A stretch of 64,000 nucleotides of DNA from Deltaproteobacteria bacterium (GTDB lineage: Bacteria; Myxococcota_A; Polyangia; Polyangiales; Polyangiaceae). Shown here piece after piece: positions 1 to 9,793 of this stretch. The DNA is taken from contig JACRCQ010000074.1 of assembly GCA_016218915.1 (NCBI GenBank), positions 124,001-188,000 on the forward strand, in the 5' to 3' direction. Numbering within the stretch: position 1 is the first letter of the stretch; the number at the start of each line of letters is the position of its first letter. The notes beneath the pieces were generated by a model. The model was not told the origin of the DNA. It saw only the letters and a list, made by a program, of their open reading frames with translations, and ran no database searches. The translations under genes were made by a program, and so were the position numbers.

Positions 1-1
1 T

Positions 2-1588
2 TCATCAAGTCGCACCGCCTTGCGAGCCGCGTTGGCGGGTCTCGCGCTGACTGCTGCGTGCTTCGCGCGAACGGCACAGGCTGCTGACGAAGACACGTCG
101 AAGCCGGCACCCGCTCCGGCGCCACCGGCCGAGGGAACGGCGCCTGCGGAGCCACCGGCGGCAGCCACGCCCACGCCAGCGCCTGCGAAGCCCGCGACGC
201 CCACAGCGGCTGCGGCGGCGGCCCCACCGAAGGAGGAGCCGAAGGAAGCGGCGCCCAAGAGCAATGCACCTCCGGGCGAAGAGGCGGAGGGGTTCCACTT
301 CGGCTCCTACGGCAGGGTGCGTGCAGCGACGGACATGCGAGGCGGAGGGCCGCAGTACGCCAACATCGTTGCGCACGGAAGCCGTCTGGACTCCGAGCCC
401 TACGCGGAATTGGAGCTGCGCAATACGCAGTATCCCGAAAAGGGAATGCGTCTGCGCGTGATCAGCACGCTGGCATTCGCGGGCGACCCGTTCCACTACA
501 CAGGCAAGTTCGAGACCAAGCTTGCGATCCGGAACCTGTTCGTGGACGTGCGCGGCATCGGCCTTCCTGGGCTGACGCTGTGGGCGGGCAGCAGGATGTA
601 CCGTGGGGACGACATCTACCTGCTGGACTTCTGGCCGCTGGACAACTTGAACACGGTGGGCGGGGGAGCGATCCTCGACGCGACGAAGTCCACGCGTGTC
701 CAGATCCACGTGGGCACCAACCGCCTGATCGACGGCAGCTTCCAGTATCAGGAGCGTCAGCTTCCCTCCCCCACCGGGGTAGGCTCGGTGTCGGCGCAGA
801 CCCTCAATCGCCCGCGCACGATCGTATCCGGGAAGATCACGCAGTTCTTCCCGGACAACCAGGCGCGGCAGGGGTTCAAGGTATCGCTCCACGCAGAAGG
901 GCACCTGCTGCCGTCCGGGGTTCTGGAGTCATCGACCACGACGGTGCGGTCGCCGACGTACCTTCCTGCGGACAACGGGTTCGTGATCGGGGCGCAGGCG
1001 ACACCGTACGGGTTCGGGGATCGCGACGGGTTTGCTCACCTGTTCGTGCGCTATGCGCGCGGCATCGCAGCGTACGGAGACCTATCGACGCCGTTCGGGC
1101 TCAACGGAGAGCGTCGGGCCAGCGGAGCGAGCGAGTTCCTGGTGGCTGCGGCGAGCAACTTCCAGGTGGATCGTTTCGCCGTGCTGACCGGTGCCTACCT
1201 GCGTCGGTTCAACGACGCCTCCTCGGCGGTGTATTCGGTCAACAAGTTCTGGGAGGGAATCCTGTCGGTTCGTCCCTATGTGTACACGAGCGAGCACACC
1301 GGCATCGCGGTCGAAGGCAGCTACCAGTACCGCAACGCGAACGTGCTGGACAACTGGGGCAAGCACCGCGTGCCGCAGGTGGCACGCTTCTCGCTACTGC
1401 CGTTCGTGACGCCCTGGGGATGGGGGACGTTCCGGCGCCCAATCCTGTTTGCGCTGTACACCGCGACAGCGCGCAACGAATCGGCAAGGCTGATGTACCC
1501 GACCGACGACCCGCGTTCCACCAGGAGCGTGGAGCACTACGTGGGAATCGGCGCCGAATGGTGGTTCAACTCCAGCTCGTACCCGTGA
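2..1588 (+). CDS. Maltoporin-like carbohydrate porin, 5' end outside window
   Basis: Probable outer-membrane channel for maltodextrins. The ORF track starts it at TTG 20, but the frame stays open to the left edge (S-S-S-R-T-A before L-R-A-A-L). The true start is therefore probably just upstream, and only part of the signal peptide (ending around ARTAQA) is visible. A Pro/Ala/Glu-rich linker of about 70 residues follows, then a barrel that opens with FGSYGRV and carries many alternating aromatic and polar strands. The linker-plus-barrel plan and the strand pattern resemble LamB-type porins of delta-proteobacteria. It is 7 bp upstream of a GH13 gene and heads the operon visible here, which supports alpha-glucan uptake. 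The family call is by pattern, and another sugar porin family is possible. Confidence 0.75.
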   Translation, partial: SSSRTALRAALAGLALTAACFARTAQAADEDTSKPAPAPAPPAEGTAPAEPPAAATPTPAPAKPATPTAAAAAAPPKEEPKEAAPKSNAPPGEEAEGFHFGSYGRVRAATDMRGGGPQYANIVAHGSRLDSEPYAELELRNTQYPEKGMRLRVISTLAFAGDPFHYTGKFETKLAIRNLFVDVRGIGLPGLTLWAGSRMYRGDDIYLLDFWPLDNLNTVGGGAILDATKSTRVQIHVGTNRLIDGSFQYQERQLPSPTGVGSVSAQTLNRPRTIVSGKITQFFPDNQARQGFKVSLHAEGHLLPSGVLESSTTTVRSPTYLPADNGFVIGAQATPYGFGDRDGFAHLFVRYARGIAAYGDLSTPFGLNGERRASGASEFLVAAASNFQVDRFAVLTGAYLRRFNDASSAVYSVNKFWEGILSVRPYVYTSEHTGIAVEGSYQYRNANVLDNWGKHRVPQVARFSLLPFVTPWGWGTFRRPILFALYTATARNESARLMYPTDDPRSTRSVEHYVGIGAEWWFNSSSYP

Positions 1589-1595
1589 GCCCCTG

Positions 1596-3368
1596 ATGCG
1601 CGTGATCATCTACGAGCTGCCCGTGCGCCTGTTCACCAACGCCAATCCGAGGCGGGTGGCGCGGGGCACGCTCGCGCAGAATGGAGCGGGGCGGTTCAAC
1701 GAGATCAACGACGCAGCCTTGGAATCAATCCGAGGACTGGGGGTCACGCACATCTGGCTGGTAGGCGTGCTGCGCCAGGCGACGCTCACGTCCCATCCCG
1801 GGCTTCCCGCGGATCCTGCCGACGTGGTCAAGGGCATAGCAGGGAGCTGGTTCGCGATTCGGGACTACTACGATGTCTGCCCCGACTACGCGGAAAGCGT
1901 GCCGGCCCGGATGCAGGAGTTCGAGGCGCTGGTGCAGCGAATCCACGCGCACGGCATGAAGGTGCTGATCGATCTGGTGCCGAACCACGTCGCGCGGGGC
2001 TATCACAGCGTGGTTCGTCCTGAGCTCGACTTCGGCCTCAACGACGATCGCACGGTGTTCTTCTCGCCCCTGAACAACTTCTTCCACCTGGTGGATCCGA
2101 CAGGGCAGCGTCTGAGCATCACCCCACCGGAACGCTGGAAGCTGGAGGGCATGACTGGCACCTTCGAGCTGGAGGACGGCGAAGGGGACCACGTTCCGCG
2201 GGCGACGGGGAACAACCAGACCAGCGCGCAGCTCGGGGCATTCGACTGGTACGACACGGTCAAGCTCAACTATGGATACAACTTCGTCACCACGGAGAAG
2301 CGGTTCGATCCGATTCCGAGCACGTGGTGGAAGATGGACGAGATCATCGAGTACTGGCAGGGCAAGGGGGTAGACGGGTTCCGGTGCGACTTTGCGCACT
2401 GGATCCCGGTGGAGTTCTGGAGGTTCGCGATCGGGCGGGCGCGGGCGCGCAATCGCGACGCGTATCTTCTGGCCGAGGCATTCGACGCCTGGGACGCGGT
2501 GCCTGGCTACTCGAAGGCAGCGATGATCGAGGCGGGATTCGACGCAGTCTACGACGACGCGGCGTTCCGGACGGTCAAGCGGGTTGCGCAGGGGGTGGGC
2601 TGGGCGAACGATCTCGACCTGCTGCTGGATGCAAGCACCTTTGCCACGCATCTCGTCCGCTACACGGAGAACCATGACGAGCGCCGGGCAGCTTCGCCGG
2701 TGGTGCAGAACGTCGATCCGCTCCAATCCGGATTCGGCTCCGCACGGGGGGGGCTGGCCGCGAGCCAGGCGCTTTGGCTGGCCGGCCGGGGACCGATCCT
2801 GCTGCAGGCGGGCCAGGAGCTGGGCGAAGCGGGGGCGGATCAAGAAGGGTATTCCGGTGCTGACGGGCGCACGTCGATCTTCGACTACTGGTCATTGCCC
2901 AAGCTGATGGCCTGGTCGAATGGCGGCCAATGGGACGCCGGGGGCTGCAGCTGGGCAGAGCGCCAGTGCCGCCGGTGCTATGCGCGGCTGCTGGAGGTCG
3001 CGCGAAGGGTCGAGTTCGCCGAAGGGGGCGTCTACGGGTTGAACCACGCGAATCGGCACGAGCAGGGCTTCGGGGGGCACGGTCGATGGCTCTGGAGCCA
3101 CTTGCGATGGCTACCCAACAGCGCCTCTCTGTCGGTCGTGAACCTGTCGAGCAGCGAGTCGTTCGAATCGCGGGTGAAGATCCCGCGTGAAGCGCAGCGT
3201 CTGGCCGGCTGGCCTGACCTGGGTACGGCCTTGTTCGAGCCGCTGTGCGAATGCGGCAAGCGCGTGAGCCTTTCCTTGTCCGACCTCGCGGAAGACGGGC
3301 TGCCAGTTGCAGTCCCTGCATCGACCGGCGAGGTGTTCAGCATCACAGTCCGTGGAGGATCATCATGA
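1596..3368 (+). CDS. Alpha-amylase family (GH13) enzyme, cytoplasmic
   Basis: A 590-residue glycoside hydrolase of family GH13 without a signal peptide, so it probably acts on imported maltodextrins in the cytoplasm. Conserved GH13 regions are visible: DLVPNH (region I), GFRCDFAHW with the nucleophile Asp at about residue 265, AEAFDAW with the acid Glu at about 294, and TENHDE with the third Asp at about 361. The start is an ATG 7 bp after the porin stop. The stop overlaps the next start as ATGA, which implies translational coupling with the lipoprotein amylase. The exact specificity (amylase, cyclomaltodextrinase or glucanotransferase) cannot be told by eye. Confidence 0.88.
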   Translation: MRVIIYELPVRLFTNANPRRVARGTLAQNGAGRFNEINDAALESIRGLGVTHIWLVGVLRQATLTSHPGLPADPADVVKGIAGSWFAIRDYYDVCPDYAESVPARMQEFEALVQRIHAHGMKVLIDLVPNHVARGYHSVVRPELDFGLNDDRTVFFSPLNNFFHLVDPTGQRLSITPPERWKLEGMTGTFELEDGEGDHVPRATGNNQTSAQLGAFDWYDTVKLNYGYNFVTTEKRFDPIPSTWWKMDEIIEYWQGKGVDGFRCDFAHWIPVEFWRFAIGRARARNRDAYLLAEAFDAWDAVPGYSKAAMIEAGFDAVYDDAAFRTVKRVAQGVGWANDLDLLLDASTFATHLVRYTENHDERRAASPVVQNVDPLQSGFGSARGGLAASQALWLAGRGPILLQAGQELGEAGADQEGYSGADGRTSIFDYWSLPKLMAWSNGGQWDAGGCSWAERQCRRCYARLLEVARRVEFAEGGVYGLNHANRHEQGFGGHGRWLWSHLRWLPNSASLSVVNLSSSESFESRVKIPREAQRLAGWPDLGTALFEPLCECGKRVSLSLSDLAEDGLPVAVPASTGEVFSITVRGGSS

Positions 3369-5269
3369 GGGCCTGGTTGAAACGGTGCGTGGTCCCTTCT
3401 GCCCTGATCGCGGCATGCCTGCCGATCGGCGCCTGCTTCAGCCTGAACGACATGGACCAGGACGTGAAGCACGAGAATCTGGTGCAGGACTGGCGCGACG
3501 AGATGATCTACCAGATCCTGACGGACCGCTTCGCAAACGGGGACACGTCGAACGACTGGGGCCTGCATCCGGGCGACCCGGCTCGCTACCACGGTGGCGA
3601 CTGGAAGGGGATCGAGGATCACCTCGACTACGTGGAGGCGCTCGGCGTGACCACGATCTGGATCTCGCCGATCGTCAAGAACGTGGATTCGGATGCGAGC
3701 ATCGACGGCTACCACGGGTACTGGACGCAGGACTTCACGGCGCTCAATCCGCACTTCGGGGACATGGCGGCGCTGCGGTCGATGGTGAAGGCTGCGCACG
3801 CGCGCAACATCAAGGTCGTGCTCGACATCGTGACGAACCACATCGGGCAGGCATTCTTCTACGACATCAACGGCAACGGCGTTCCGGACGAGGCGGTGTG
3901 GGGAGGCGGCTACTACGGGGCAGAGGGGCCTCATCCCCTCGAGCACCGGATGGAATACGACCCGGACTTCGAGGAGCCCTACGTCAAGGCGCGCACGTCG
4001 CTCGGGGAAGCGGGACCTGCGCCGATCATCTTCGTGTACGACGCAGCCAGCAACCACATACCTCCCCTATGCGATGGCTGTCCGGATCCGGGGCTCTTCC
4101 TGCGACGCGAGGCCTATCATCTGCAGGGGCGGGTATGGAATTGGGGGCGCGACGAGTGCTGCTACTACCGCAACAACGGGCTGCCGGTGCCCCCGAACTT
4201 CAATTGCGACCCGGTCAAGGACCTGTCGTCGATCGTGTGCGACCAGGTGCCCCATGGAGACTTCCCCGGCGGGCTCAAGGATCTCAACACGGAGAACCCG
4301 GCGGTGCGCGAGGCGCTGCAGTACGCGTTCCGCAGGTGGATGAAGCTGGTGGACTTCGATGGATTCCGCATCGACACCCTCAAGCACGTGGAGCACGACT
4401 TCTGGAAGGACTTCGCACCCAAGATCCGCGCGTATGCCAAGGACTTGGGCAAGCAGAAGTTCCTGATGTTCGGCGAAGCCTTCACCGGCTTCGACCCGAT
4501 GCTGGGAAGCTACGTGGCGCCGGGCGAGGTCGACAGCGTGTTCTACTTCTCGCAGAAGTACACGGTGTTCGATGGGGTCTTCAAGGGCAAGGCGCCCACG
4601 TCCAATGCGCGTCAGCTGCTGCGCGACGACCGCGCTGCCAACTACGACGCAGTGAATCCGCTGGAGCAGGTCGATGGCGCGGGACAGCCGCCGTCGAAAA
4701 TCCTGGTCAACTTCCTGGACAACCACGACGTGGCGCGCTTCCTGTACGGCGAGCCGAGCCTGGTGGCCCTGCGACAGGCGCTGGCGTTCCTGTACACGGA
4801 GGACGGTATCCCGTGCATGTACTACGGCACAGAGCAGAACTTCGCGGGAGGGAATGATCCGGCCAACCGCGAAGATCTCTGGGCCACGAGCTTCTCCACG
4901 AGCGGCGATACGTTCCAGTACATCCGGAGCCTGACGGCGCTCCGAAAGCAGCACGATGCGCTTCGACGCGGGGACATGACGTTCCGTCTCGAGGACCGTG
5001 CGGGGCCGGGAATCCTCGCCTTCGAGCGATCGACGGGCAACGAGCGGGTGCTCGTGGTGTTCAACACGCACGACACCGAGGCGCGGGATACGGTCGGCAA
5101 CAAGCCCGACGATGCTCCGAACGCGCCTACGGGGGCGATGGTGGTCGGATTCGGCGACGGAACGGTGCTCAAGGACGTGCTCGGCGGGGCGGCGCCGGTC
5201 ACGGTGGGAGCGGGCAGCACCCTGCAGTTCTCCATGGGACCGCGTGAAGTCCGCGTGCTTGTGCAGTAG
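3365..5269 (+). CDS. Lipoprotein alpha-amylase (GH13)
   Basis: The track starts at 3245, but ATG 3365 overlaps the upstream stop (ATGA) and begins a lipoprotein signal peptide with lipobox IGAC, so I use 3365 (634 residues). The mature enzyme should be membrane-anchored and cut starch or dextrins outside the cytoplasm. GH13 regions are clear: LDIVTNH, GFRIDTLKHV (nucleophile Asp about 337), GEAFTG (Glu about 371) and LDNHD (Asp about 455). A C-terminal beta-domain ending in REVRVLVQ is typical for the family. Cysteines clustered around residues 230-310 suggest disulphides. It forms one operon with the porin, the cytoplasmic GH13 enzyme and the ABC ATPase. Confidence 0.9.
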   Translation: MRAWLKRCVVPSALIAACLPIGACFSLNDMDQDVKHENLVQDWRDEMIYQILTDRFANGDTSNDWGLHPGDPARYHGGDWKGIEDHLDYVEALGVTTIWISPIVKNVDSDASIDGYHGYWTQDFTALNPHFGDMAALRSMVKAAHARNIKVVLDIVTNHIGQAFFYDINGNGVPDEAVWGGGYYGAEGPHPLEHRMEYDPDFEEPYVKARTSLGEAGPAPIIFVYDAASNHIPPLCDGCPDPGLFLRREAYHLQGRVWNWGRDECCYYRNNGLPVPPNFNCDPVKDLSSIVCDQVPHGDFPGGLKDLNTENPAVREALQYAFRRWMKLVDFDGFRIDTLKHVEHDFWKDFAPKIRAYAKDLGKQKFLMFGEAFTGFDPMLGSYVAPGEVDSVFYFSQKYTVFDGVFKGKAPTSNARQLLRDDRAANYDAVNPLEQVDGAGQPPSKILVNFLDNHDVARFLYGEPSLVALRQALAFLYTEDGIPCMYYGTEQNFAGGNDPANREDLWATSFSTSGDTFQYIRSLTALRKQHDALRRGDMTFRLEDRAGPGILAFERSTGNERVLVVFNTHDTEARDTVGNKPDDAPNAPTGAMVVGFGDGTVLKDVLGGAAPVTVGAGSTLQFSMGPREVRVLVQ

Positions 5270-5287
5270 TCGAGGAGCATCCACACC

Positions 5288-6385
5288 GTGGCAAGCGTTC
5301 GAATCATCGACATCAAGAAGGCGCTCGACAAGAACCCGATCCTCAAGGGCATCAGCCTGGAGATCGCCGACGGCGAGCTGGTGGTGCTGGTGGGCCCGTC
5401 AGGGTGCGGGAAGTCGACCTTGCTGCGCACGCTTGCGGGGCTGGAGATCCCCGACTCCGGCGAGATCTGGATCGGGGATCGCAGGGTGGACAGCCTCGAG
5501 CCGCGCGATCGGAACATCGCGATGGTGTTCCAGTCCTATGCGCTCTATCCCCACATGAACGTGAAGGCCAATCTCGCGTTCGCGCTCAAGCTGCGGGGAG
5601 AGGCCGAGGCAGGGATCGACAAGCGCGTGCGGGAGGTGGCTTCGATGCTCGGCATCGAGTCGTTCCTCGAGCGCTACCCGCGCCAGCTCTCCGGAGGCCA
5701 GAGGCAGCGCGTGGCCATGGGCCGAGCGCTCGTTCGCGAAGCGGACGTCTTCCTGCTCGACGAGCCTCTGTCGAATCTCGATGCCGCGCTTCGAACGCAG
5801 ACGCGGGTCGAGATCAAGAAGCTGCACAACAAGCTGAAGGCCACGATGATCTACGTGACTCACGACCAGGTGGAGGCCATGACCATGGCAGACCGGCTGG
5901 TGGTGCTGCGCGCGGGCGAGATCATGCAGGTGGGGTCGCCTGCGGACCTGTACGACCGGCCAGCCAACGCGTTCGTCGCGACGTTCCTGGGTAGTCCGCC
6001 GATGAACCTTCTGCGATGCAAGGTGGACGGCACCCGGATCAAGTCCGAGGGGATCGACCTGCCATGCCCGCAGGAAGCGCGGAGCCACAGGGACGTCATC
6101 GTGGGGCTTCGTCCCCATGATCTCATTGCGAGCCTGGACGAAGCTGCCGGCGCGGGCGCGGTGGAAGAAGGGGACGGCACGGTGTTCGCGACGGTGGATG
6201 CGATTGAGCCGTTGGGGTGGGACGCGAACGTGCATTTCCACGTATCGGTGGAGAAGATCGTTGCGCGATTCGAGGCGTCACAGGCGCGAAAGCTGCGAGA
6301 GGGGCAAGGGCTGCGGCTGCGCGTGCCTGCGGCCTCGGCGCACATCTTCGAGGCGACGACGGAGCAGGCGATCTGCCACGGGTAG
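5288..6385 (+). CDS. malK: Sugar ABC transporter ATPase, MalK/MsmX/UgpC family
   Basis: ATP-binding subunit of a carbohydrate import ABC transporter. Visible motifs are Walker A GPSGCGKST at residues 36-44, a Q-loop (VFQSYALYPHM), signature LSGGQRQR, Walker B VFLLDEP, D-loop SNLDA and switch THD. A C-terminal TOBE-type extension gives the usual length (365 residues). The GTG start is 18 bp after the amylase stop. The genomic setting points to maltodextrin, but this ATPase family also serves other sugars and can be shared between transporters. No permease or binding-protein gene follows, so those partners must be upstream of the window or elsewhere. The gene symbol is by context. Confidence 0.9.
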   Translation: MASVRIIDIKKALDKNPILKGISLEIADGELVVLVGPSGCGKSTLLRTLAGLEIPDSGEIWIGDRRVDSLEPRDRNIAMVFQSYALYPHMNVKANLAFALKLRGEAEAGIDKRVREVASMLGIESFLERYPRQLSGGQRQRVAMGRALVREADVFLLDEPLSNLDAALRTQTRVEIKKLHNKLKATMIYVTHDQVEAMTMADRLVVLRAGEIMQVGSPADLYDRPANAFVATFLGSPPMNLLRCKVDGTRIKSEGIDLPCPQEARSHRDVIVGLRPHDLIASLDEAAGAGAVEEGDGTVFATVDAIEPLGWDANVHFHVSVEKIVARFEASQARKLREGQGLRLRVPAASAHIFEATTEQAICHG

Positions 6386-6560
6386 GCTGTCCGGCGGTCT
6401 CGCGCCATTGCCACGAATTCGTTGCCGCTTGATTTCTCCGGGTCGTTCAGCTCCGATGGGGACGCAGGACGCATGCGGGTCGCGGCGATTGACCGCCTCG
6501 GGTCGGTGCGGTTGTCCAACTTGAGCGCCGAGCAGCGTTGGCGCACGAAGGTGATCCTTC

Positions 6561-9500
6561 ATGACGAGCTTGATTGGCAAATGGGTTGTGGCGCGGGGGC
6601 GTGTCGCATGGCCGTTGGTAGTGGCGGCTTTGGTTCTCGTGGGCTGCGGCTCGGATTCTCCATCCGAATCGCCGGCAGGAGGCAACCCCGCTGTCTGCAC
6701 CGGGGGCAAGACGGCCTGCGGCTCGGTCTGCTCGTCCATCGACAAGGATCCGGCGCATTGTGGCTCCTGCGGCGTCAGCTGCGACGTCGGCAGCGTGTGC
6801 TCACGCGGAGCATGCGCGGTGACCTGCCAGGCCGCTCTGACCGACTGCAACGGATCGTGCTCGAATCTCAAGACGGATCGAGAGGATTGCGGCGCCTGCG
6901 GTAACGCCTGTGCCGAGGGGCAGGTCTGCTCGGCCGGCACCTGCGCCTTGTCATGCCAGGAAGGTTTGCTCAACTGCAGCGGCATCTGCGCGGACATCCT
7001 GACGGACCGCGACAACTGCGGCGCGTGCGGCAAGGCCTGCGGGTCCGGGCTGGTTTGCTCGGCTGGTGTCTGCGCGCCCACCTGCCAGAAGGAGCTCGAG
7101 GAGTGCGCAGGGCTGTGCGTCAACACGCACACCAGCATCGACCACTGCGGAGGGTGCGGCAAAGCCTGCGCCAAGGGCCAGGTCTGCTCCGCGGGCACCT
7201 GCGCGCTCAGCTGCCAGAAGCAGCTCACCAACTGCAAGGGAATCTGCGCAAGCCTGCAGAGCGACAACTTCAACTGCGGAGCATGCGGCAACGCCTGCGA
7301 GGCCGGCCATGTCTGCTCGGCCGGCGTATGTGCGGTCACCTGCCAGACCGGGCTCGACGTATGCGACGGCGTATGCGCCAATCTCGACAACGACAATCTG
7401 CACTGCGGCGCGTGCGGGAACGTGTGTGCGAGCGGGAAGATCTGCTCGGCGGGCAGCTGCGAGCTGTCCTGTGCCACGGGGCTGACGGAGTGCAACAGCT
7501 TCTGCGTGGACACCAAGACCAGCCGCGAGAATTGCGGAGGGTGCGGCCATGCCTGCAACGAGGGCGAGATCTGCTCGGCGGGCGCCTGCAAGGTCACCTG
7601 CCAGTCCGGGCTCACGGAGTGCTCGGGCACCTGCGTGAACCTCAAGACGAGCCTGGATCACTGCGGCTCGTGCTCGAATGCCTGCCCCTCGGGCGAGGTG
7701 TGCTCCAACGGGACGTGCCAGGTCAGCTGCCAGGTCGGCCTGACCCAATGCAGCGGCACGTGCGTGAGCCTTGCGAGCGACAACGCCAATTGCGGCGCCT
7801 GCGCCAAGGCGTGCGGAGCGGGCGAGCTCTGCTCCAACGGCACGTGCAGCGTCACCTGCCAGCAGGGGCTCCACGAATGCTCGGGAATCTGCGTGAACCT
7901 GGGCACCGACCACCTGAACTGCGGTGCGTGCGGCACCCAGTGCGAGGCTGGCGAGGTCTGCTCGGCTGGATCGTGCGCATTGAGCTGCCAGCAGACGCTC
8001 ACGAACTGCTCTGGCACATGCGTGAATCTCCAGACGGACAATGCCAGCTGCGGAACCTGCGGCAACGGCTGCACGGCGGGAGAGGTGTGCTCCAAGGGCG
8101 TGTGCGGGGTGAGCTGCCAGCAAGGGCTCACCGATTGCTCCGGGCTGTGCGTCAATCTCCAGAGCGACCTGCAGAACTGCGGGGTGTGCGGGACCAAGTG
8201 CGCCGCGGGCGAGGTCTGCTCTGCCGGGACCTGTGCTCTGAGCTGCCAGCAGACCCTCACGGACTGCTCCGGCCTGTGCGTGAACACCAAGAGCGATCCC
8301 CAGCACTGCGGCGACTGCTCGGTGGCGTGCAGCCCCGGGCAGTACTGCTCCGACGGCTTGTGCGCATTGAACTGCCAGCAGAACCTCAGCGACTGCAACG
8401 GGTACTGCGTCAACCTCCAGAACGACCCCTTCAACTGCGGCCAATGCGAGAATCCCTGCAACGTCGGTGAGCTGTGCTCCTCCGGCGTGTGCGCCGTGAC
8501 TTGCCAGGCTCAGCTCCAGGATTGCAGCGGTCTGTGCGTCAACCTGCAGACCGACAACACCAACTGCGGCGCGTGCGGGACCGTCTGCCCGCTGGGCCAG
8601 GTGTGCTCGGCCGGTGCGTGCTCGCTGACCTGCCAGACAGGCTTGAGCAAGTGCGGCGCAACGTGCGCGAACCTGCAGACCGACAACGCCAACTGCGGCT
8701 CATGCGGAAACACCTGCGGCCTCGGGCAGGCCTGCTCGCTCGGCGTCTGCTCGCTTACATGCCAGTCAGGGCTGCAGAAGTGCGGCCCCATGTGCACCAA
8801 CACGCAGACCGACAACGTCAATTGCGGCAGCTGCGGGAATGCGTGCTCACCGGGTGAATCGTGCCAGTCGGGCCTCTGCAAGGTCACGTGCCAGACAGGC
8901 ATGACCCAGTGCGCCGGCCTGTGCACTGACACGCAGAACGACGATGCGAACTGCGGGGCGTGCGGGAACGTCTGCCCCGCGTACGACTACTGCACGGCAG
9001 GGGCGTGCACGACCATCCCCACCGTCAATCTCACGCTGAGCTCAGACACCTCGGCCTACAACGTGTTCACCGCAGCCTCGAGCCCCACGACGCCCGTGAA
9101 CGTCACGCTCACGATCAACGCGGGTGTGACGGTGAGTGCGGCCACGCAGGGCGGGACCGCGATATTCTCCGGCGCCTTGCGGATGGGCTCGACGCTCACG
9201 ATCGTCAACAGCGGCCTGATAGCGGGCGGCGGTGGCAACGGCGGCAAGGGCGCGAGCGTGACCGGGTGCCCCACGTGGGTCCCAGGCACGGTAGGAACGG
9301 CGGGGGGCAATGCGATCGACACGGTAGTCCCGCTTTTCGTGTTCAACTACGGAATCGTGCGTCCGGGCGGCGGCGGTGGCGGAGGCGGCGGCACGACGAG
9401 CATCGCGGCCTATCTCGGAGGAGGAGGCGGCGGTGGTGCGGGCATTCCTGCGGGTCTTGCGGGACCAGCGGGGACGCTGAATGGCTGCTACTCGAGCTAC

Positions 9501-9734
9501 AGCGGATACCCGGGAGCGGCTGGCACGGCCACGCTGGGAGGCACGGGCGGAAACCAGTACAACAACGCACAAAGCGGTGGAAAGGGCGGCGATCCCGGAA
9601 TCGCCGGCTCCAGCGGTGTCAACAGCTCCCCTGGGCTCGGCGGCCTGCCCGGCCTGCGCGTCAGGCACCACGGGCAGGTCACGATGTTCCAGAACATCAG
9701 TGGCGGGACCAGCGCTGGCGCTGACGGAGTGTGA
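6561..9734 (+). CDS. Lipoprotein with 18 Cys-rich repeats and phage-tail-fibre-like C-terminus
   Basis: Starts with a lipoprotein signal peptide (lipobox LVGC), so it is probably surface-anchored. Residues about 46-819 are 18 tandem units of exactly 43 residues with consensus CQ.GLT.C.G.CVNL.TD..NCGACG..C..GEVCS.G.C; each unit has about eight cysteines. The remaining ~240 residues hold a beta-rich start (TVNLTLSSDTSAYNVF), a STLTIVNSGLIAGGGGNGG motif and long Gly tracts, ending in NISGGTSAGADGV. That second part resembles receptor-binding tips of phage tail proteins. No enzyme motif is seen. An adhesive or recognition role is an inference. The spacing of 59 bp to the downstream sensor gene allows co-transcription. 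Confidence 0.85.
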   Translation: MTSLIGKWVVARGRVAWPLVVAALVLVGCGSDSPSESPAGGNPAVCTGGKTACGSVCSSIDKDPAHCGSCGVSCDVGSVCSRGACAVTCQAALTDCNGSCSNLKTDREDCGACGNACAEGQVCSAGTCALSCQEGLLNCSGICADILTDRDNCGACGKACGSGLVCSAGVCAPTCQKELEECAGLCVNTHTSIDHCGGCGKACAKGQVCSAGTCALSCQKQLTNCKGICASLQSDNFNCGACGNACEAGHVCSAGVCAVTCQTGLDVCDGVCANLDNDNLHCGACGNVCASGKICSAGSCELSCATGLTECNSFCVDTKTSRENCGGCGHACNEGEICSAGACKVTCQSGLTECSGTCVNLKTSLDHCGSCSNACPSGEVCSNGTCQVSCQVGLTQCSGTCVSLASDNANCGACAKACGAGELCSNGTCSVTCQQGLHECSGICVNLGTDHLNCGACGTQCEAGEVCSAGSCALSCQQTLTNCSGTCVNLQTDNASCGTCGNGCTAGEVCSKGVCGVSCQQGLTDCSGLCVNLQSDLQNCGVCGTKCAAGEVCSAGTCALSCQQTLTDCSGLCVNTKSDPQHCGDCSVACSPGQYCSDGLCALNCQQNLSDCNGYCVNLQNDPFNCGQCENPCNVGELCSSGVCAVTCQAQLQDCSGLCVNLQTDNTNCGACGTVCPLGQVCSAGACSLTCQTGLSKCGATCANLQTDNANCGSCGNTCGLGQACSLGVCSLTCQSGLQKCGPMCTNTQTDNVNCGSCGNACSPGESCQSGLCKVTCQTGMTQCAGLCTDTQNDDANCGACGNVCPAYDYCTAGACTTIPTVNLTLSSDTSAYNVFTAASSPTTPVNVTLTINAGVTVSAATQGGTAIFSGALRMGSTLTIVNSGLIAGGGGNGGKGASVTGCPTWVPGTVGTAGGNAIDTVVPLFVFNYGIVRPGGGGGGGGGTTSIAAYLGGGGGGGAGIPAGLAGPAGTLNGCYSSYSGYPGAAGTATLGGTGGNQYNNAQSGGKGGDPGIAGSSGVNSSPGLGGLPGLRVRHHGQVTMFQNISGGTSAGADGV
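6696..9017 (+). repeat. Tandem array of 18 x 129-bp coding repeats
   Basis: The repeat encodes the 43-residue Cys-rich unit. From the first unit's Cys codon at 6696 to the 18th unit's at 8889 is 2193 bp, exactly 17 x 129, so there are no length variants. Units have diverged in sequence but keep every cysteine position, except that a few have CS or CA in place of CG after the second CxxC. Confidence 0.92.
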
Positions 9735-9793
9735 CGAGATCCCCGCCAACGAGGCTGGATCCCAACGCGGGCATTGACGGCTGACGTTGGCTG

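Noticed and set aside
6951-8444. 497-residue antisense ORF
   Set aside because: Periodic Ala/Arg-rich shadow of the Cys-repeat gene.
6696-9017. 129-bp repeats read as a CRISPR array
   Set aside because: They are in-frame coding repeats of 43 residues with diverged sequence and no spacers.
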